Assembly: GCA_964016875.1 (NCBI GenBank)
Contig: OZ024728.1
Span: 8,358,272 to 8,422,271 of the forward strand
Length of the DNA: 64,000 nt
Source of the DNA: Fallopia convolvulus
Lineage: Eukaryota > Streptophyta > Magnoliopsida > Caryophyllales > Polygonaceae
Direction: 5' to 3'
The notes under the pieces are model-generated. The model saw only the letters and a program-made list of their open reading frames with translations, was not told where the DNA came from and made no database searches. Within the stretch, counting starts at the first letter, position 1, and each line of letters opens with the position of its first letter. Of this stretch, positions 45,233 through 57,552 are shown piece after piece. The position numbers and the translations under genes were made by a program.

Positions 45233-45420
45233 GGCTTCGTTTGGAACACCTAGATGAAGCTGGCAGCTGGAGCTGGAATCTAGCTGGAGCTGGAGCTGGT
45301 AGCTGGATTTTTTGTAGAAGCTGAAACTGAATTTATTAGCGGAATGGATAAAAAAGTGTTTGGCAAGTAGTAGCGGAATGGCAAAAAAGCTAGCTGAAAT
45401 GACAAAATTACCCTTAAATA
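45233..45420 (+). other. Left terminus of a Harbinger-like element
   Basis: Starts GGCTTCGTTTGGAACACC after a TTA (45,230-45,232), followed by subterminal repeats of AGCTGGAGCTGG. The best inverse match in the window is the end GGCCCCGTTCGGATGG at 58,660, also next to TTA. Confidence 0.55.
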
Positions 45421-46111
45421 TAACAAAAAAAAAGGCCACTACCTGTGCGTCATGTGCAACTCACGTGACTGCATTATCCCCTAATTTCTACTTGCTAGAC
45501 ATATGCTGAGCTTGCTTTGCTGCTTTGAACTCCCCAAAAAAGGCTTCCATCTCCAAGCTTCGAACTCCATTTGTGTGTTCCATTCCAGCTCCACCTGCGT
45601 AGAGTCGCCATTCATTAAAGCTGAGGTCCATCGTTCTTGGTAGGCGCCGCCTGAGGTCCAATTGTTGAGGGAGGTGAGGCGTCAGCGGAGGTTGTGGAAG
45701 AAATTGGGGTTGCGTATGGTTTCAACTAGCTAAACCGAATTAGGTAAGTGAAAATGTGGACTTCAATCTTGTTTGCGTGTATGCATTGGTAGTTGTTGTT
45801 TGACGGAAATTAATGATGCCAATTTGTAGCTAGGTATAGATAGTGAGATGGAATGGATGATTATTCGATTCATGATAACAATATGAAATTAGGTCGAGCT
45901 TGTGACAAATTGAGAGTTGTGTTGTAGTGACATTGAATTAGGTCGAGGATGTGCACGATTGTTGAAAATTAGTGAATGATATACACAAATTAAGCTTATT
46001 TGAATGTAGTTGTGTGTTGTTAATTGCTCATTAATGGCTTGCTTTGGAATATAAGAGTTTGTTGGTGTGTGGTTTTTTGTAATGTGTGTGATTCGAAAGG
46101 AAGAAGGATAA

Positions 46112-47230
46112 ATGGCCGAGTCAAGTGCGAAATCGAAGGGAAAGGGTGTTGATGGGAAGGGCGTTGCTTGGAGTGATGAAGAGGCGAAAGCCCTAATGTC
46201 AATTTGTCTACAATATCACAAGCAAAATGGGAAGGACACTCACTTTCAATGGGTTGAGATTGCGGAGAAGTTTATCCATGAGAACACCCGGAAGATTGAT
46301 AAGGATACGGCGAAGAAAAAATTCGATTACATGAAAAAGATTTGGAAACTTTGGGTTGGCTTACGGTACAAGGAAACCGGCGTAGGATGGAACCCGGTAG
46401 ATGGAACAATTACAACGGATCCTGAATGGTGGGAGCGAAAGATAAGGGTAAGCTTCTTACGCTGATTTTGAGGGAAAATTCATGTTTCATTTTATGGGAA
46501 GCGTGCCTAGTTATTTATAGTGGTCTTGAATAATTGACAGGAAAAAGTGGAGTACAAAAGGTTCCGACATAAGCGTCCCGACCCGGAGTTGAGTGATCTT
46601 TGGGATTGCGTGTTCGACAACATATGTGCGTCAGGCCAACATGCTGTCGCGGCCACAATGGACCTCCCAGTTCTAGGAACAAATGAGTCCCAAACGCCGG
46701 TATCCAAATCTGGTGTTTCCGGGTCAAGAGGTTTTGAGGACCTACTTGGAATGGATGACGACTTGGATGAGGATGATCTGCTTCGGGACTTCACCGACAC
46801 ACCTGGTCAAGCGACTGCTTCTCAGCAAGCTACCAACTCTCCATCTCTGCGTCAACCCAGCGGCGGTACTAGTCAACGAGTGCCTAAGTGTCGAAAGAAA
46901 CAATCGGGGACTGCCTTCTTCCAGGAGCAATTGGTTATTACTGCACAACAAGGTGAGCGGTTTGTGACGCTCTTGGAAGGGCAGATATAGGGTACGGAAA
47001 GGTAGGGCACAAACCGGGTTTTCGAGCTTGATGAAGCAATGGAGGTTCTTGAAGGGATGGTCACGACCGGAATGGTAGAGGAGTACGGTGGTCTATGGTG
47101 TTACACGGTGGATCAGTTGAACAATAAGAACATCCACCGCCTGTTTCTGACATTGAAGAATGATGATGCAAGGATTGCTTGGCTACGACACAAGTTCGCT
47201 GAGAAGGAGGCGTCGAAGAAGACCGGTTGA
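46112..47230 (+). pseudogene. PIF/Harbinger MYB/SANT-like ORF1 protein, disabled
   Basis: Exon 1 is 46,112-46,447 and exon 2 is 46,541-47,230. It carries a trihelix/MYB-like fold of the Myb_DNA-bind_3 type found in Harbinger ORF1 proteins (VAWSDEEAKALM, TAKKKFDYMKKIWKLW, WWERKI, then YKRFRHKRPDPELSDLWD). An acidic middle follows (LDEDDLLRDF), and a C-terminal region (MEVLEGMV, ARIAWLRHKF) is conserved in such proteins. Two in-frame TAG codons at 46,988-46,990 and 47,003-47,005 separate the last part. ORF1 proteins help the transposase enter the nucleus and bind the element ends. The transposase lies 285 bp downstream on the same strand. Confidence 0.85.
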
Positions 47231-47515
47231 GTGTGGTTGTTAAGGGTGACTTTTATATGTGTGGATTGTTATAATGGATTCTTGTTTAGGTCAAATTCTG
47301 TTTTAGGTCATGATGGATTCATTTTTAGTTTGTGATTGTGTGTGGATTGTTATCTTGATTGTGATTGTTTTAGAAATGGATGTTAATTGTGTTGATCGGA
47401 TGTGGATTGCTTTGGGATTGAATATGCTTATGTTATGCTGTGACTTTTATGTTAAGGAAGCGATTTTCAGTGTGTTATTAGTATGTAATTATAGCTGATT
47501 TACAGGCCAAGAAGC

Positions 47516-48905
47516 ATGCCTCGTGCACCGGTAAGGCAACTTAGTCAACGTCAGAAGATAATGACTGTGTGGTTTTTGTTTAGGCAACGACAACGTTGTC
47601 CTTTATTGGGGCACTACCTCAAATATATGCACAAGACACCATGCTACACGTCGCCATTGACAGGGTACTTATGGATGAGAGAGATAATGGAATCCGAGTC
47701 CGAGGTTAGATGCATTAATGCTTTTTGAATGGAGAAGCACGTGTTTCGGAAGTTGTGTGACGAGCTACAATCCAAGCATGAGCTCCGATCTTCTAAGCAT
47801 ATGTGTGTCATGGAGAAGGTTGGCATTCTACTATACACAATTTCATTGGGGGTGTCCAACAGAGCCGTGTGTGAGAGGTTCCAGCGATCCGGTGACACAA
47901 TTAGTCGTGCGTTCAATGATGTCATAGACGCCATCACTGGTAGGAGGCAAGGGTTCGAGGGTCTCTCTAGGCGTCTACTACGGCCCCGTGATCCGGAGTT
48001 CAAAGAAATTCCCGATAAGGTGTTGAACGACAATCGTTACACTCTATTTAAGGTATTGCTTCTCGTGTCACAGCATGTGGATTGTCATATAAATATGCGT
48101 TTTATTAGTTGAACTATAAATTGTTTATGTTAATGCATCGTTTAGGGAGCGATTGGGTGCATAGATGGGACCCATGTTACATCATGCATACCCCGAGCTG
48201 ACCAAATGTCTATCGGAATCGGAAACAAGTGTGCTCATGGAACATCATGGCAATTTGCGACTTCGACATGTTCTTCACATTTGTATCTGCTGGCTGGGAA
48301 GAGAGTGCTCATGATGCCCGAGTATTTGAACACGCTCTTTCGACACCCGCAATGAACTTCCCTCATTCGTCACCGGGTATGTCATGTTAGGCCTTTAATA
48401 TTTATATGTTGAACTTCAACATTTGCATTATATGGTTGTACTATAATATACCTTTGTTAATGTAGGACGGTATTATCTCGTCGATAAAGGTTACCCGGAC
48501 AAGCTCAGCTACATGGTCCCGTATGGCAAAGTTAAGTACCAATTGTCCTAATTTCAAAATGCGCTTCCAAAAGATGCACCACAAGCTTTCAATAAAGTTC
48601 ACTCGTCGCTTAGTAGTGCAATCGAAAGGTGTTTTGGTGTGTTGAAAAAACGGTTTAGGATTTTGACGTACATGCCGAGCTTTCCAATCGAGACGCAAAT
48701 TGACTTAATCCTCGTTTGTTTTTCCATGCACAACTTGATTTTGGAAAATCGCATTGTGGACGAATACCTTGAAGAAGACTATGATGATCCGGATCTTCCT
48801 CCTCCCCGGGTTCTAAAACAAGGCCAAGACAATGCTCCAACGGGAATGAAACACATAAGGGATGCAATCGCAACTCAAATCTGGGAATCTCGAAGTTATT
48901 GGTAA
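47516..48905 (+). pseudogene. PIF/Harbinger DDE transposase (HARBI1-like), disabled
   Basis: Pieces in order: N-terminal helical region (47,729-48,050), exon from about 48,147 with CIDGTH (first Asp), WEESAHDARVF near 48,295-48,325, exon from about 48,466 with RYYLVDKGYP (second Asp), and AIERCFGVLKKRF near 48,620-48,655 (Glu). The triad is therefore still visible. Lesions are a TGA at 47,726-47,728 (CGA in relatives would give Arg), a one-base loss near 48,210 that shifts the frame until 48,375, and a TAA near 48,549 where Glu is expected. The transposase would cut and paste the element at TWA targets. The C-terminus is complete to the stop at 48,905. Confidence 0.88.
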
Positions 48906-50403
48906 TTGATGAATGGGTGTGATGTACTAGTGGTAATGTTGGTTGTTGAATGTGAGAATAATACCCCGAAAACTATGGTTTTCCTTGTTAATTTGTGTCT
49001 AACTTCTAAGCATTGTGCAAGCCAACATTTTATTGATTAAACGGTTTGTGATTATGTCTAACTTGTGTTGGTTTGTGGAAGCCAACTCTTTATTGATTAT
49101 TTAGGGGATTCGGACTTGTATTTGTTCGATGAATGTTCGTCACCATTATAAAGAAAACCATAAGTACATGTCCATAAAAGTTGAAATTACTATATATATG
49201 AATGTACAAACCATTACAAGGCAAACCATAAGTACATGTCCATAAATGTTAAAATTCCTATATCTATGAATGATGTGAACATTACAAGACAAACCATTCA
49301 TAACTTTACATGGCAAAAGTAGAAAATATGAGAATCGACTCCACTTCCAAATATGGTGCTTCCCAAAGCCATGCATACACGTCAAATATGTCTTCAATTA
49401 TGTTGTTTGCCAAAGCTTCCCTAAAACCTGCAAAAAAAATCAAACCTGCAAAAAAAAGGGATCACAAGGCAATAGTTTTTTCACACACAGACAAACCTGC
49501 ACAAAAAGGATTCCATGCACATCTCACACACATGCATCTGTCATAATCCAAAGACAAACACAACGTATTGAAACCGAAATTATCCTTACAACCATAAAAT
49601 CCCAAACTGAACCATAAAATTACACTACAAAGCATAGAGTAGAAAACAGCATTACAACCATAAACAACGAGTTCACATAAACACCATAAACTGAAACCGA
49701 AAGTTCACATAACAAGCTAGAGTCCTTCAAAGAAACCACATTCACCCGGCTACACTTCCAACCTGGATTATGCCAAAAGGTGAAAACTGTTAATGTCTTG
49801 AATTGTATAAAAAAAGCTTAAAAAGTAGGAATCTTGGGCAGGGAAAAATCAGGCCTATCTAGGGTAAATTCATGCATATCTAGGGGAAAAAACAGTCCCA
49901 TTTACCCCTGATTTGTACCCCCAAAAAAAGCAACCCCTGCACCGCTGCACACCCCCCAGATTCGGACACTGTCAGCAGCTTTCTAAGCTCGACAACAGTT
50001 TTAAGTGCACGCACTGCAGTGCTCCATTGCATGGCCAACTTCACAAGGCTGTTGCTTTGTCTTGGAGTGTAAAAACAGTCCCAAGAAAACCCACAAATGG
50101 ATAAAAAATCGTGCACATATAGTCACCTAAATCAAAGCATGCATGTTTCATTGAAGAATGAGTTCTAACCATATTTTGCACCATTTCTAACACACACATG
50201 CATCTACCAGTTCTAACATATTCAATCCATAACTTTGCACCAATTAAAACCATTTTTTGCACCAATTATAACCATTTTAATGCATAACCATTTTTGGCTC
50301 CAACACCACTCCAACAGTTCAACACACACACAATGCAATAGTTTCACCAACAAAGCAAACACGGGAGCTTAATGCAAACCAAGATGTAGAATCAGGAGAC
50401 AAT
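48906..50403. other. Non-coding DNA between the two converging Harbinger relics
   Basis: Contains two tandem copies of a 68-bp unit (49,155-49,222 and 49,223-49,290, each starting AAACCATAAGTACATGTCC) and several short A-rich direct repeats. No coding signal. The stretch must contain the 3' parts of the plus-strand and minus-strand Harbinger sequences, but I could not see where one ends. Confidence 0.55.
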
Positions 50404-51023
50404 ACCTAAGATGAAGAATCCCCACGACGCACGCTGGGTCCAGCCCCCGAAGCAACGCTCTCTAGAGGATTTCCTTCCTCGTTATCATCATCGCTGTCCA
50501 GCGCATCATCGTTGTCCACGTCAGCCGGGGCGTTGTCTTGCACCCCAAACAATTGCTCCCAAAGCAGGCTTATTTTCGGGTCAACCCCCTTAGTCCGGAA
50601 CCGCCTGACGCGAGGGCATTACTGCAATCCAGATTGGTATAGTTCAGAGTTATTCCCATGTACAATTATATACAACAAAGCAAACACATAATGGATATGA
50701 ATACATACCTCTATCATGGACTTCCACCAAGCTGCATCACCGATGATCTTCCCCGTCGTCAAATCCCAGTGATCTTGACCTCCAAGTTCCTTGAACTGGA
50801 CCCAGGCACGCCATTGGGTCCGATGGAAGTCCAGCCTAAACCTCAGCTCGATGTTAGGCCTCCTATGCCCAGTTGCATCGTAGAATTAATTGGTCAACTC
50901 CCAGAAATGAATCGGTTGATGAGGTTGCATTCTCTCCCTCCTTATGGCAGGGAGGGCAAGCTGGAGAAAGATCTTGTCATAATCCACGATCTAAACGAAG
51001 TTATCCTCCATCTTTGATGCCAT
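50404..51023 (-). pseudogene. Second Harbinger-type MYB/SANT-like ORF1 relic, antisense
   Basis: From the ATG at 51,023 the minus strand reads MASKMEDNFV, a stop, then in the same frame RTQWRAWVQFKELGG, DLTTGKIIGDAAWWKSMIE, the usual C-terminal half of this MYB-like domain. A second exon at about 50,630-50,404 gives RFRTKGVDPKISLLWEQLFG, an acidic tail (DNDDALDSDDDNEEGN) and a stop. The layout matches the plus-strand ORF1 at 46.1 kb, but the sequences are distinct. A probable leader exon with donor lies near 51,380-51,440. The 50,980-51,170 area holds two copies of a stretch beginning TTTGATGCCATGTTAAAACC. Confidence 0.7.
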
Positions 51024-51251
51024 GTTAAAACCAGTCCAAACGTTAAGCCAAAAGAAACCAGTCCAACAGAGCTCAGAATCAATGCATAAATGCATAATAT
51101 AAGTTACATGTCCATATTTGATGCCATGTTAAAACCAGTCCAAAAGAAACAAGTTAAGCCAAAAGACTACATAAGCAACCAAAACATGACCAAGAATCTG
51201 ACCCATACTTTACAAACTCATAAGTTGTTTAGAACAGAGGTAGAAATGCTC

Positions 51252-51360
51252 AAAACCTAGCATCTTATATAAGCATCATGGAAAAAAAACTGAAAACCTA
51301 GCATCTTATATAAGCATCATGGAAAAAAAACTAAAAACCTAGCATCTTATATAAGCATCA
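51252..51360. repeat. Tandem repeat, unit about 41 bp, three copies
   Basis: Unit AAAACCTAGCATCTTATATA... with an A-run at its end. The third copy is cut short. Confidence 0.9.
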
Positions 51361-51479
51361 ATTAAGGGGAGAGGATACCTTCGATTTTAGCTTCCAAGGA
51401 AAGGGTTTTGTTGTGCAGGCTCGAGTGATGAAGAATGGAAGGCAAGGGGTTGTATTTAAAGGGGAAAAAATGAGTATTA

Positions 51480-51716
51480 TAATGAAAAGTTGAATACCTT
51501 ATAAGTATAATATACTATACATGAGAAGATACTTTTGCATTATAATGAAAATTGAGTATAATATACCTTATAAGTATTATATGAAAATTGAGTATATTAT
51601 ACCTTATAAGTATTATCTGAGAATTGAGTATAATATACCTTATAAGTATTATATACAAATTGAGTATAATATACCTTATAAGTATTATATGAAAATTGAG
51701 TATAATATACTATACA
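51480..51716. repeat. AT-rich minisatellite, unit 36 bp
   Basis: Five to six copies of a unit containing GAAAATTGAGTATAATATAC and CTTATAAGTATTATAT, with few changes between copies. This suggests recent amplification. Confidence 0.92.
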
Positions 51717-52050
51717 TGATGAAAAAGATTTGTGACATAACTTGGAACCATTGTATCTAGTTATAAGGGGAAATAATATGATAAGTTACCTTATGAATGT
51801 CTTATTATAAATCTACATTAATGTTACAATTAAGAATTATATGAAAAAGATTTGTGTACATTATGAATGTACTATTATCTACATTTATATGAAAATTATA
51901 TCTTATTAGGCATCATGATTGTTCTCAAATAACCCTTCTAATATTAATTTACTGCGACATGATGGAGTATACACTCAATTACGACCAAAAACAACATAAA
52001 AAGTTCACACGGACTGAGTCTTCATTGATAAACAACAACCACACATACAT
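51717..52050. other. AT-rich non-coding DNA
   Basis: Nothing recognised. Confidence 0.4.
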
Positions 52051-52648
52051 CTAAAATCCAAACAAACTCAACATGATACAAAGAACTAATGGAAACAGAT
52101 TGTATGGATAACTGAGAAACACCAGGCACATGAACGTGAGGGTAATGCTGCACATTTTCCAACGGGTAGCAGCTTCGATTGCCTTGTCACGCTCCAAGGC
52201 ACGCTCGACTGTACAGGTTGACAACTCTTCAATGAGTTCAACCTGCTCATTAGTCTTGTGAACATGTGCCTGGAGGCTCGTTTCCAACAATGCCACATAC
52301 CTCTCAGCGGCATCAGATCGCTCCTTATGACGCATTGCGAGTTCTTGAAGACCTTTGCAGCATGGTTGCTCACTTAAATCCCGGTGCAGTATTTAATCCT
52401 CATCCTCATCAGAATTGAACTGCATACAACAAAAACATTGAATTAACACATAAACACTTGGTACAGATGTGTTTCATGATAGAACATGCACTTGATAAAA
52501 ATGATTAACGACACAGATTTCAACAAGAGTAATTTCTGAAAATGTGGTTGACGACAAAGTATGCTGAATTTACCTCTTCATTATAGAATTGATCATCAAC
52601 GAACGCCACACTATCACCTTCTTCACTCCATGAATCCTGGGACACCAT
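52051..52648 (-). pseudogene. Small transposon-associated coiled-coil/membrane ORF, broken
   Basis: Exon 52,648-52,574 (MVSQDSWSEEGDSVAF) splices to an exon starting at 52,419 (FNSDEDED), where a TAA follows at once. In the same frame the sequence then continues open to 52,051. It gives a Lys/Glu/Ala-rich helical stretch (NEQVELIEELSTCTVERALERD in outline) and one strongly hydrophobic segment near the C-terminus (SITLTFMCLVFLSYP). Small proteins of this shape often accompany plant MULE or Harbinger genes, but I cannot name this one. It lies downstream of the MULE transposase on the same strand. Confidence 0.45.
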
Positions 52649-54721
52649 AGTTGTGCACAATCCCTATGCAATCCAGGATTGATCAAATTTGTTAGGTGAA
52701 AATGTGAGAAGAGGTAGTGTCGTATGAGGTAGATGGATATATCTAGCTAATTTGAAGCTAAACCCTAAAGCCTAAACCAACTGAGCCATAAATAACTAGA
52801 ACAATTAATTCAGAGAAAGAACAATCAATTCAGACTTTGAGCAACTTCAGACTATAACAACTTCTTCTATTTTTTTATCCTAAGACATCCTCATTCACAT
52901 ATTGCTCATTGCATCATTAATTTCTCACTCATGACTGGAATCAGTACATTGATTGGCGACAAGTACAACTGCACTTTGGTTAAAAAAGAATGATTAGACT
53001 TAATTTACAGCAATGATGTGAATTAAGTCTAATCACAGAGGATGGTTAACTTACCCAATCAAATCAATGCACAGAGGATGGTTAGAAGGATGTGTACAAC
53101 AATGCTGTGAATTCCAAAGGAATATAGGGAAGAGGCCAGCTTTCTTGGAGCATTTGATGCAGTTTTTCAATCTCTGAGATCCATGATTTCTCATGAATCT
53201 GTTTTTTATTTAATATAGGACAACATATATTTACAACCTCTTTGGAACATCAATTGATTTCTAGTTTAGTACTTCATTTCCCAACAAGACGAATATATAT
53301 TCTCTCGATCTAATCCCTTAGGAGTTGTAGTGACACCAACGATCAAACCAATACATCAACTACTCTTTTCTTAAATATATGAATCACTTGCTTAGGATAT
53401 AAGAACTACTTTCCAAAATAAATGTTGCCTTATCTTCTTATGAACTTTGTCACTACCCAAATTTCATTATTTATTTAGACCACCAAAATGCATTGCTTGT
53501 ATATGACCATTTCGTACTAACTAAAAATCAAGTCTTTTTGCCCCCTTGTTTTTCTTTTTGCCAAATCTGAGCCTTTCAAATGTTGCTTTTTTTTCTATTT
53601 CATAATGCCAGAGAGTATTCAAAAGTTCATTTTAAGGTAATTTATTGTATTTGAGATATCGGATGGATTTTTGCAGGATGTTTATTGTTAAGACTTTCAG
53701 CAAATTGGTGAAAGAGGACTAACACAAACAGATAGAGTGGAAGGGGTCTTAGCAAAGAAAGCTAAGTCTATATACTCTGCCAATAATGTTTATTAACTTA
53801 AAGTCCATGAAACCCTAAATTCACATAGATGATTTGGTTCTTCATACTTCAAATTGACTTTGTATAACATATAAATATCCATTACATGAGAAAAAAATAA
53901 GTCAGTTACTGCCAAAATCCAACCTATTTTGAGGCACAAATTATCAGAAAGTTAGGCTTATACATATATATATTTATTTGATGAAGCCTTTCTATCCCAT
54001 TTAAAGTTAGAAGGAACGAGCTGAAATGAACTCTATAGTTTTTTTATCAAACAATAGCAACCTATACACCTAAACGCTTTTCAGTTTGTAAGAATACCTG
54101 CTTTTTATAGCACTTGCAAATTTAGCCTTAAATTAAAATAAATCATAGTTTTTTTGCAAAGATACCCCACAAAATACCAAATCATGAAAGATAAATCAAA
54201 TTAAAATAACACGGATATTCCTTTTTAAAATCTGATCAACTTAATGCAAGAATCTCGTATAGTAATTCTTGCAAATCTCCAAATTACTTCATCTATTTCA
54301 CTTGGCCCTAATATAATACAGCCAAATAAACAGTAAAAAATCACACCACCCCAAAGAAATAGTACCCAACAAATCAGTTTTATGACCAAGTATTAAACAT
54401 CAATTGAAACCAGAACAAATATACACATCTCAGTAACTCACAAAATTATTGGCTCTAATATAATACAAGCAAAATAATCATATTTATTGACCTTGAAAAA
54501 GAAACTAAAATACTTTATCAAACATTCTGTTGCCAAATAGACTTGTTCAAAACTTATTGCTTAAAAATTAAGCTAACAAAATTAAAAAGAGAAGCAACAA
54601 ATATGCTCTGTCTACTTATCAATCCAGTGATATCAAAACAAAAACAAGGCTATGAGCATTACATAACTAAAAGAAATTCACCCAAAAAAGTCAAATGATA
54701 TTCCTGCATTAGAAGATAAGA
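52649..54721. other. AT-rich DNA 3' of the MULE transposase
   Basis: About 2 kb with no gene, RNA or terminal repeat that I can support. The left end of the MULE should lie here or further left. Confidence 0.45.
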
Positions 54722-57552
54722 TCAAGGGGCAGCTGCAGAAGTTGAAGGATTGGGACAGTTTCGTTGGTTATGGCCACGAGCACGACAACTTCCACATCGT
54801 CTCTTTTGGCCCCTATAATCGCCACGTGATGGTATTCTATTCTTCCTTGGTCTTCCAGATTTCTTCCTCACCATTGGGGGTAGACAAGTTATATTCATAA
54901 CCAAATCAGGAACTTCCCAACGATCAATTGGAGGGACCGGATAAACAGTTTCCTTGTAAACTTCTTTCCACTTATCTGCAGTAAAGAAAGGATGAACTAG
55001 TTCTATAGGGTCAACACCAATATCCTTAGCAGCAGCTATGGCATGTGGACAAGGAATTTGGTCAATCTGGAATGCATTGCAGTAGCATGTCCTAGCATGG
55101 AGATTAACCAAGAATTTAGTTCCACTACTATGCACTTGAAACTCATATTGATTAATCCTACCAACAACCATGCTTAATGATCTCAAGTAATTCACTTCCA
55201 ATTCCTTACTTATTGTCGGGGTTACGGCTTCCACCGAATTTTGTCCCATTTCCCTCCGTTCATAAAACCACCGAACGATTACTTCCAGTATACCATCAAT
55301 GAGGCTAATCACGGGCCATCCACGAGCCTTCTTGATAACATTGTTAAAGCATTCTGCGTTATTTGTTGTACCTATGTTGAATCTATTTGCGGGGAAATAT
55401 GACCTTGCCCATGTATGAAATCCAACCTCTTTCAGGTAGGTACCAACTTGAGGAGAATCTAAGCAAAGTTGCGTATAGTGGCGATTGAACTCTTGTTTGG
55501 TGTACGCCTTATTCATCTTCTGGTACAAGCCCCACAAATCTGCCCTTTTAAACTTTACCTTCAAGTTTTGAAATAAGTGAAATGTGCAGTAACCTTGCTT
55601 TGCGAAGAAGTAGTTGTCTCTTAAACCTTTGATAATGCTTCCATGACGGTCAGACACAAATACCACATCATTCTCATCAGGTACAATTGATCTTAAATGT
55701 CGGAAAAAATACGACCATGAGCTGTCATTCTCGCTATCAACAATAGCAAATGCAAGTGGATATATCTGTTTATTACCATCTTGTGCTAGTGCTAGTAGGA
55801 GAACGCCCCTATACTTTGAGCTTAAATGAGTCCCATCTACTGATATTACCTACATCATCAATGACACTCAATTTAACAAACAAAAGAGAGTAAATGGTTT
55901 ACAAGAAATTATAATAAATATGATAACAAATCCATAAAACTACCTTTCTTAAAAAGGGAATCCCTCTTCGCAAAGCGCCTAAGGTGAAAAAGCAAAATTT
56001 GAACCGTCGGTTAGCATCTAATTCAACATGTGTGATTGTTCCTGGATTAACCTTTTCAAGCATGTGCAAGTAGCCATGGAGCCACTTGTAGCTTTGTTCG
56101 GCTGTGCCTCTAATCCTATCTAGGGCAGCTAAGCGTGCTCGATTTGCCTTGTGGTAGCTAGCATTGACACCCATTTCCTTCATCAAATCTTGAATTTCAG
56201 CGGTTCGAAGCCCCTCTCCTTTAGTAGTTGTATTAAAACTGTATAGATTGAATGCATACACAAGTTATTTAACAAAATAAGGTTAGTTAACAATACATCG
56301 ATCAACACTTACTTTTCAAATATGCATATGGTTGGATTTCTTACCTTGACATTATGTGGTCAGCAATTATGCTTGAACTCGCATGCTTATGGTGATTATG
56401 CTTTATCTTCATGCCACAAGTATGCTCCCCACAAAACTTTCTTACCATAAACAATCCGGTTTGACGAAACTTTGAACCACGACAAAAGAAGCTGCAACCA
56501 GGGTAAATGCACTTTACGACATATAAACCCTTGTCCGATTTCTGCACATGCATTTGGAAGCGTTTTTGTAATGCCATCAAGGATAGGTGATCCTTAAGAT
56601 GCTTCTTTGAATCGAAATAATCACCGACTTTTATTTCTAATTGAGTCCGGCTTGCTCCTTCATCACCCTTGGGCTCTTCAATATCATTTGTTTGCCTCTG
56701 ATTACACTTGTTGATATGATAATAATCAGCTTCAATTTCTTGTAGAGCCTCATCATTAAAATCAACAGATAAGTTGTCTACATCATCAATGTCATCTCCC
56801 AATGACCCTTGAGAATCATCTATCCATTCTTCCCCTTCAAAGTCATCTTCCTCAAAATCAAAATCCGAATCAATATGCTCAGATCCTCTCTTCCTTCCTA
56901 TCAATGACCCCGTTTCCTCACCATCACTTTTTGATTCTGTCTCCAACAAGCCGGCCAAGTCAATTACTTTTTCTTTCCCATTCATATCAATGTTTCCTAC
57001 ATGAATATGTGGCTGATCTCTTATTAAAGCTTGTGTTTCTTGATTATGTATCAATGATGGTGGAGTGAGAGAAAGTGTGTTTTCAGCCTCATGAATTTGC
57101 TGCCTACATAGGTAGGCTGCATTTCCACATTCTTTCTCTCCTTTTAATTTCAAACTTGCATACAACTCTACAGGCCAAACTGCATCATTTGATTGTAAGT
57201 TGATAAACTTGAAAGCTTCAAAGTCGTCATCATCATTTACACCGAATGGTGGTAAATTGGGTCTCTCTGGTGTAAGATATTTAAGCTCCATAACATACCT
57301 CTCTCGATTTAAATTTATCTTCTCCTCTAGTTTCTCCCTCAACAATTCATAAGTGATACTTTCAGACACCACTAGCGCCTTTGTTGTTTTCTTTCCTTGA
57401 AAAACCCACTTATTTCCATTAGAACTCCAATCTCCATCGGATATGAAAGTTAAACAGTAGGACCTCCGACCTGTTCAACATTAACACATAATCAGAAACA
57501 ACTATGAAACGTGTTCAATAAACAAAAAATTACAAGGCCCAAACATACCCAT
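54722..57552 (-). CDS. MuDR-type MULE transposase, intact reading frame
   Basis: Exons inferred from splice sites are 57,552-57,549 (just ATGG), 57,470-56,345, 56,238-55,944 and 55,849-54,722. They total 2,553 bp (850 residues) with all phases agreeing and no stop. Residues 3-75 form the usual MULE N-terminus. An acidic segment (about 200-240) precedes a MuDR DNA-binding domain (about 279-365, with Cys/His pairs CIYPGC and CGEHTC). The transposase core has Asp480 (SVDGTH), Asp542 (FVSDRHG) and Glu641 (NNAECFN) as the likely triad. A SWIM zinc finger follows (C730, C732, C742, H744), and a CCHC knuckle at 827-840 (CGSCRARGHNQRNC) closes the protein. It would cut and integrate MULE DNA in the nucleus. 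It may be a live autonomous element or a domesticated gene. Splice sites are predicted only. Confidence 0.88.

Noticed and set aside
50658..51017. Plus-strand frame of 119 codons.
   Set aside because: Antisense to the MYB/SANT-like Harbinger ORF1 relic, whose conserved WW motif is on the minus strand.
51480..51716. Regular 36-bp repeats resembling a CRISPR array.
   Set aside because: The repeats are directly adjacent without unique spacers, very AT-rich, and lie in a plant genome.
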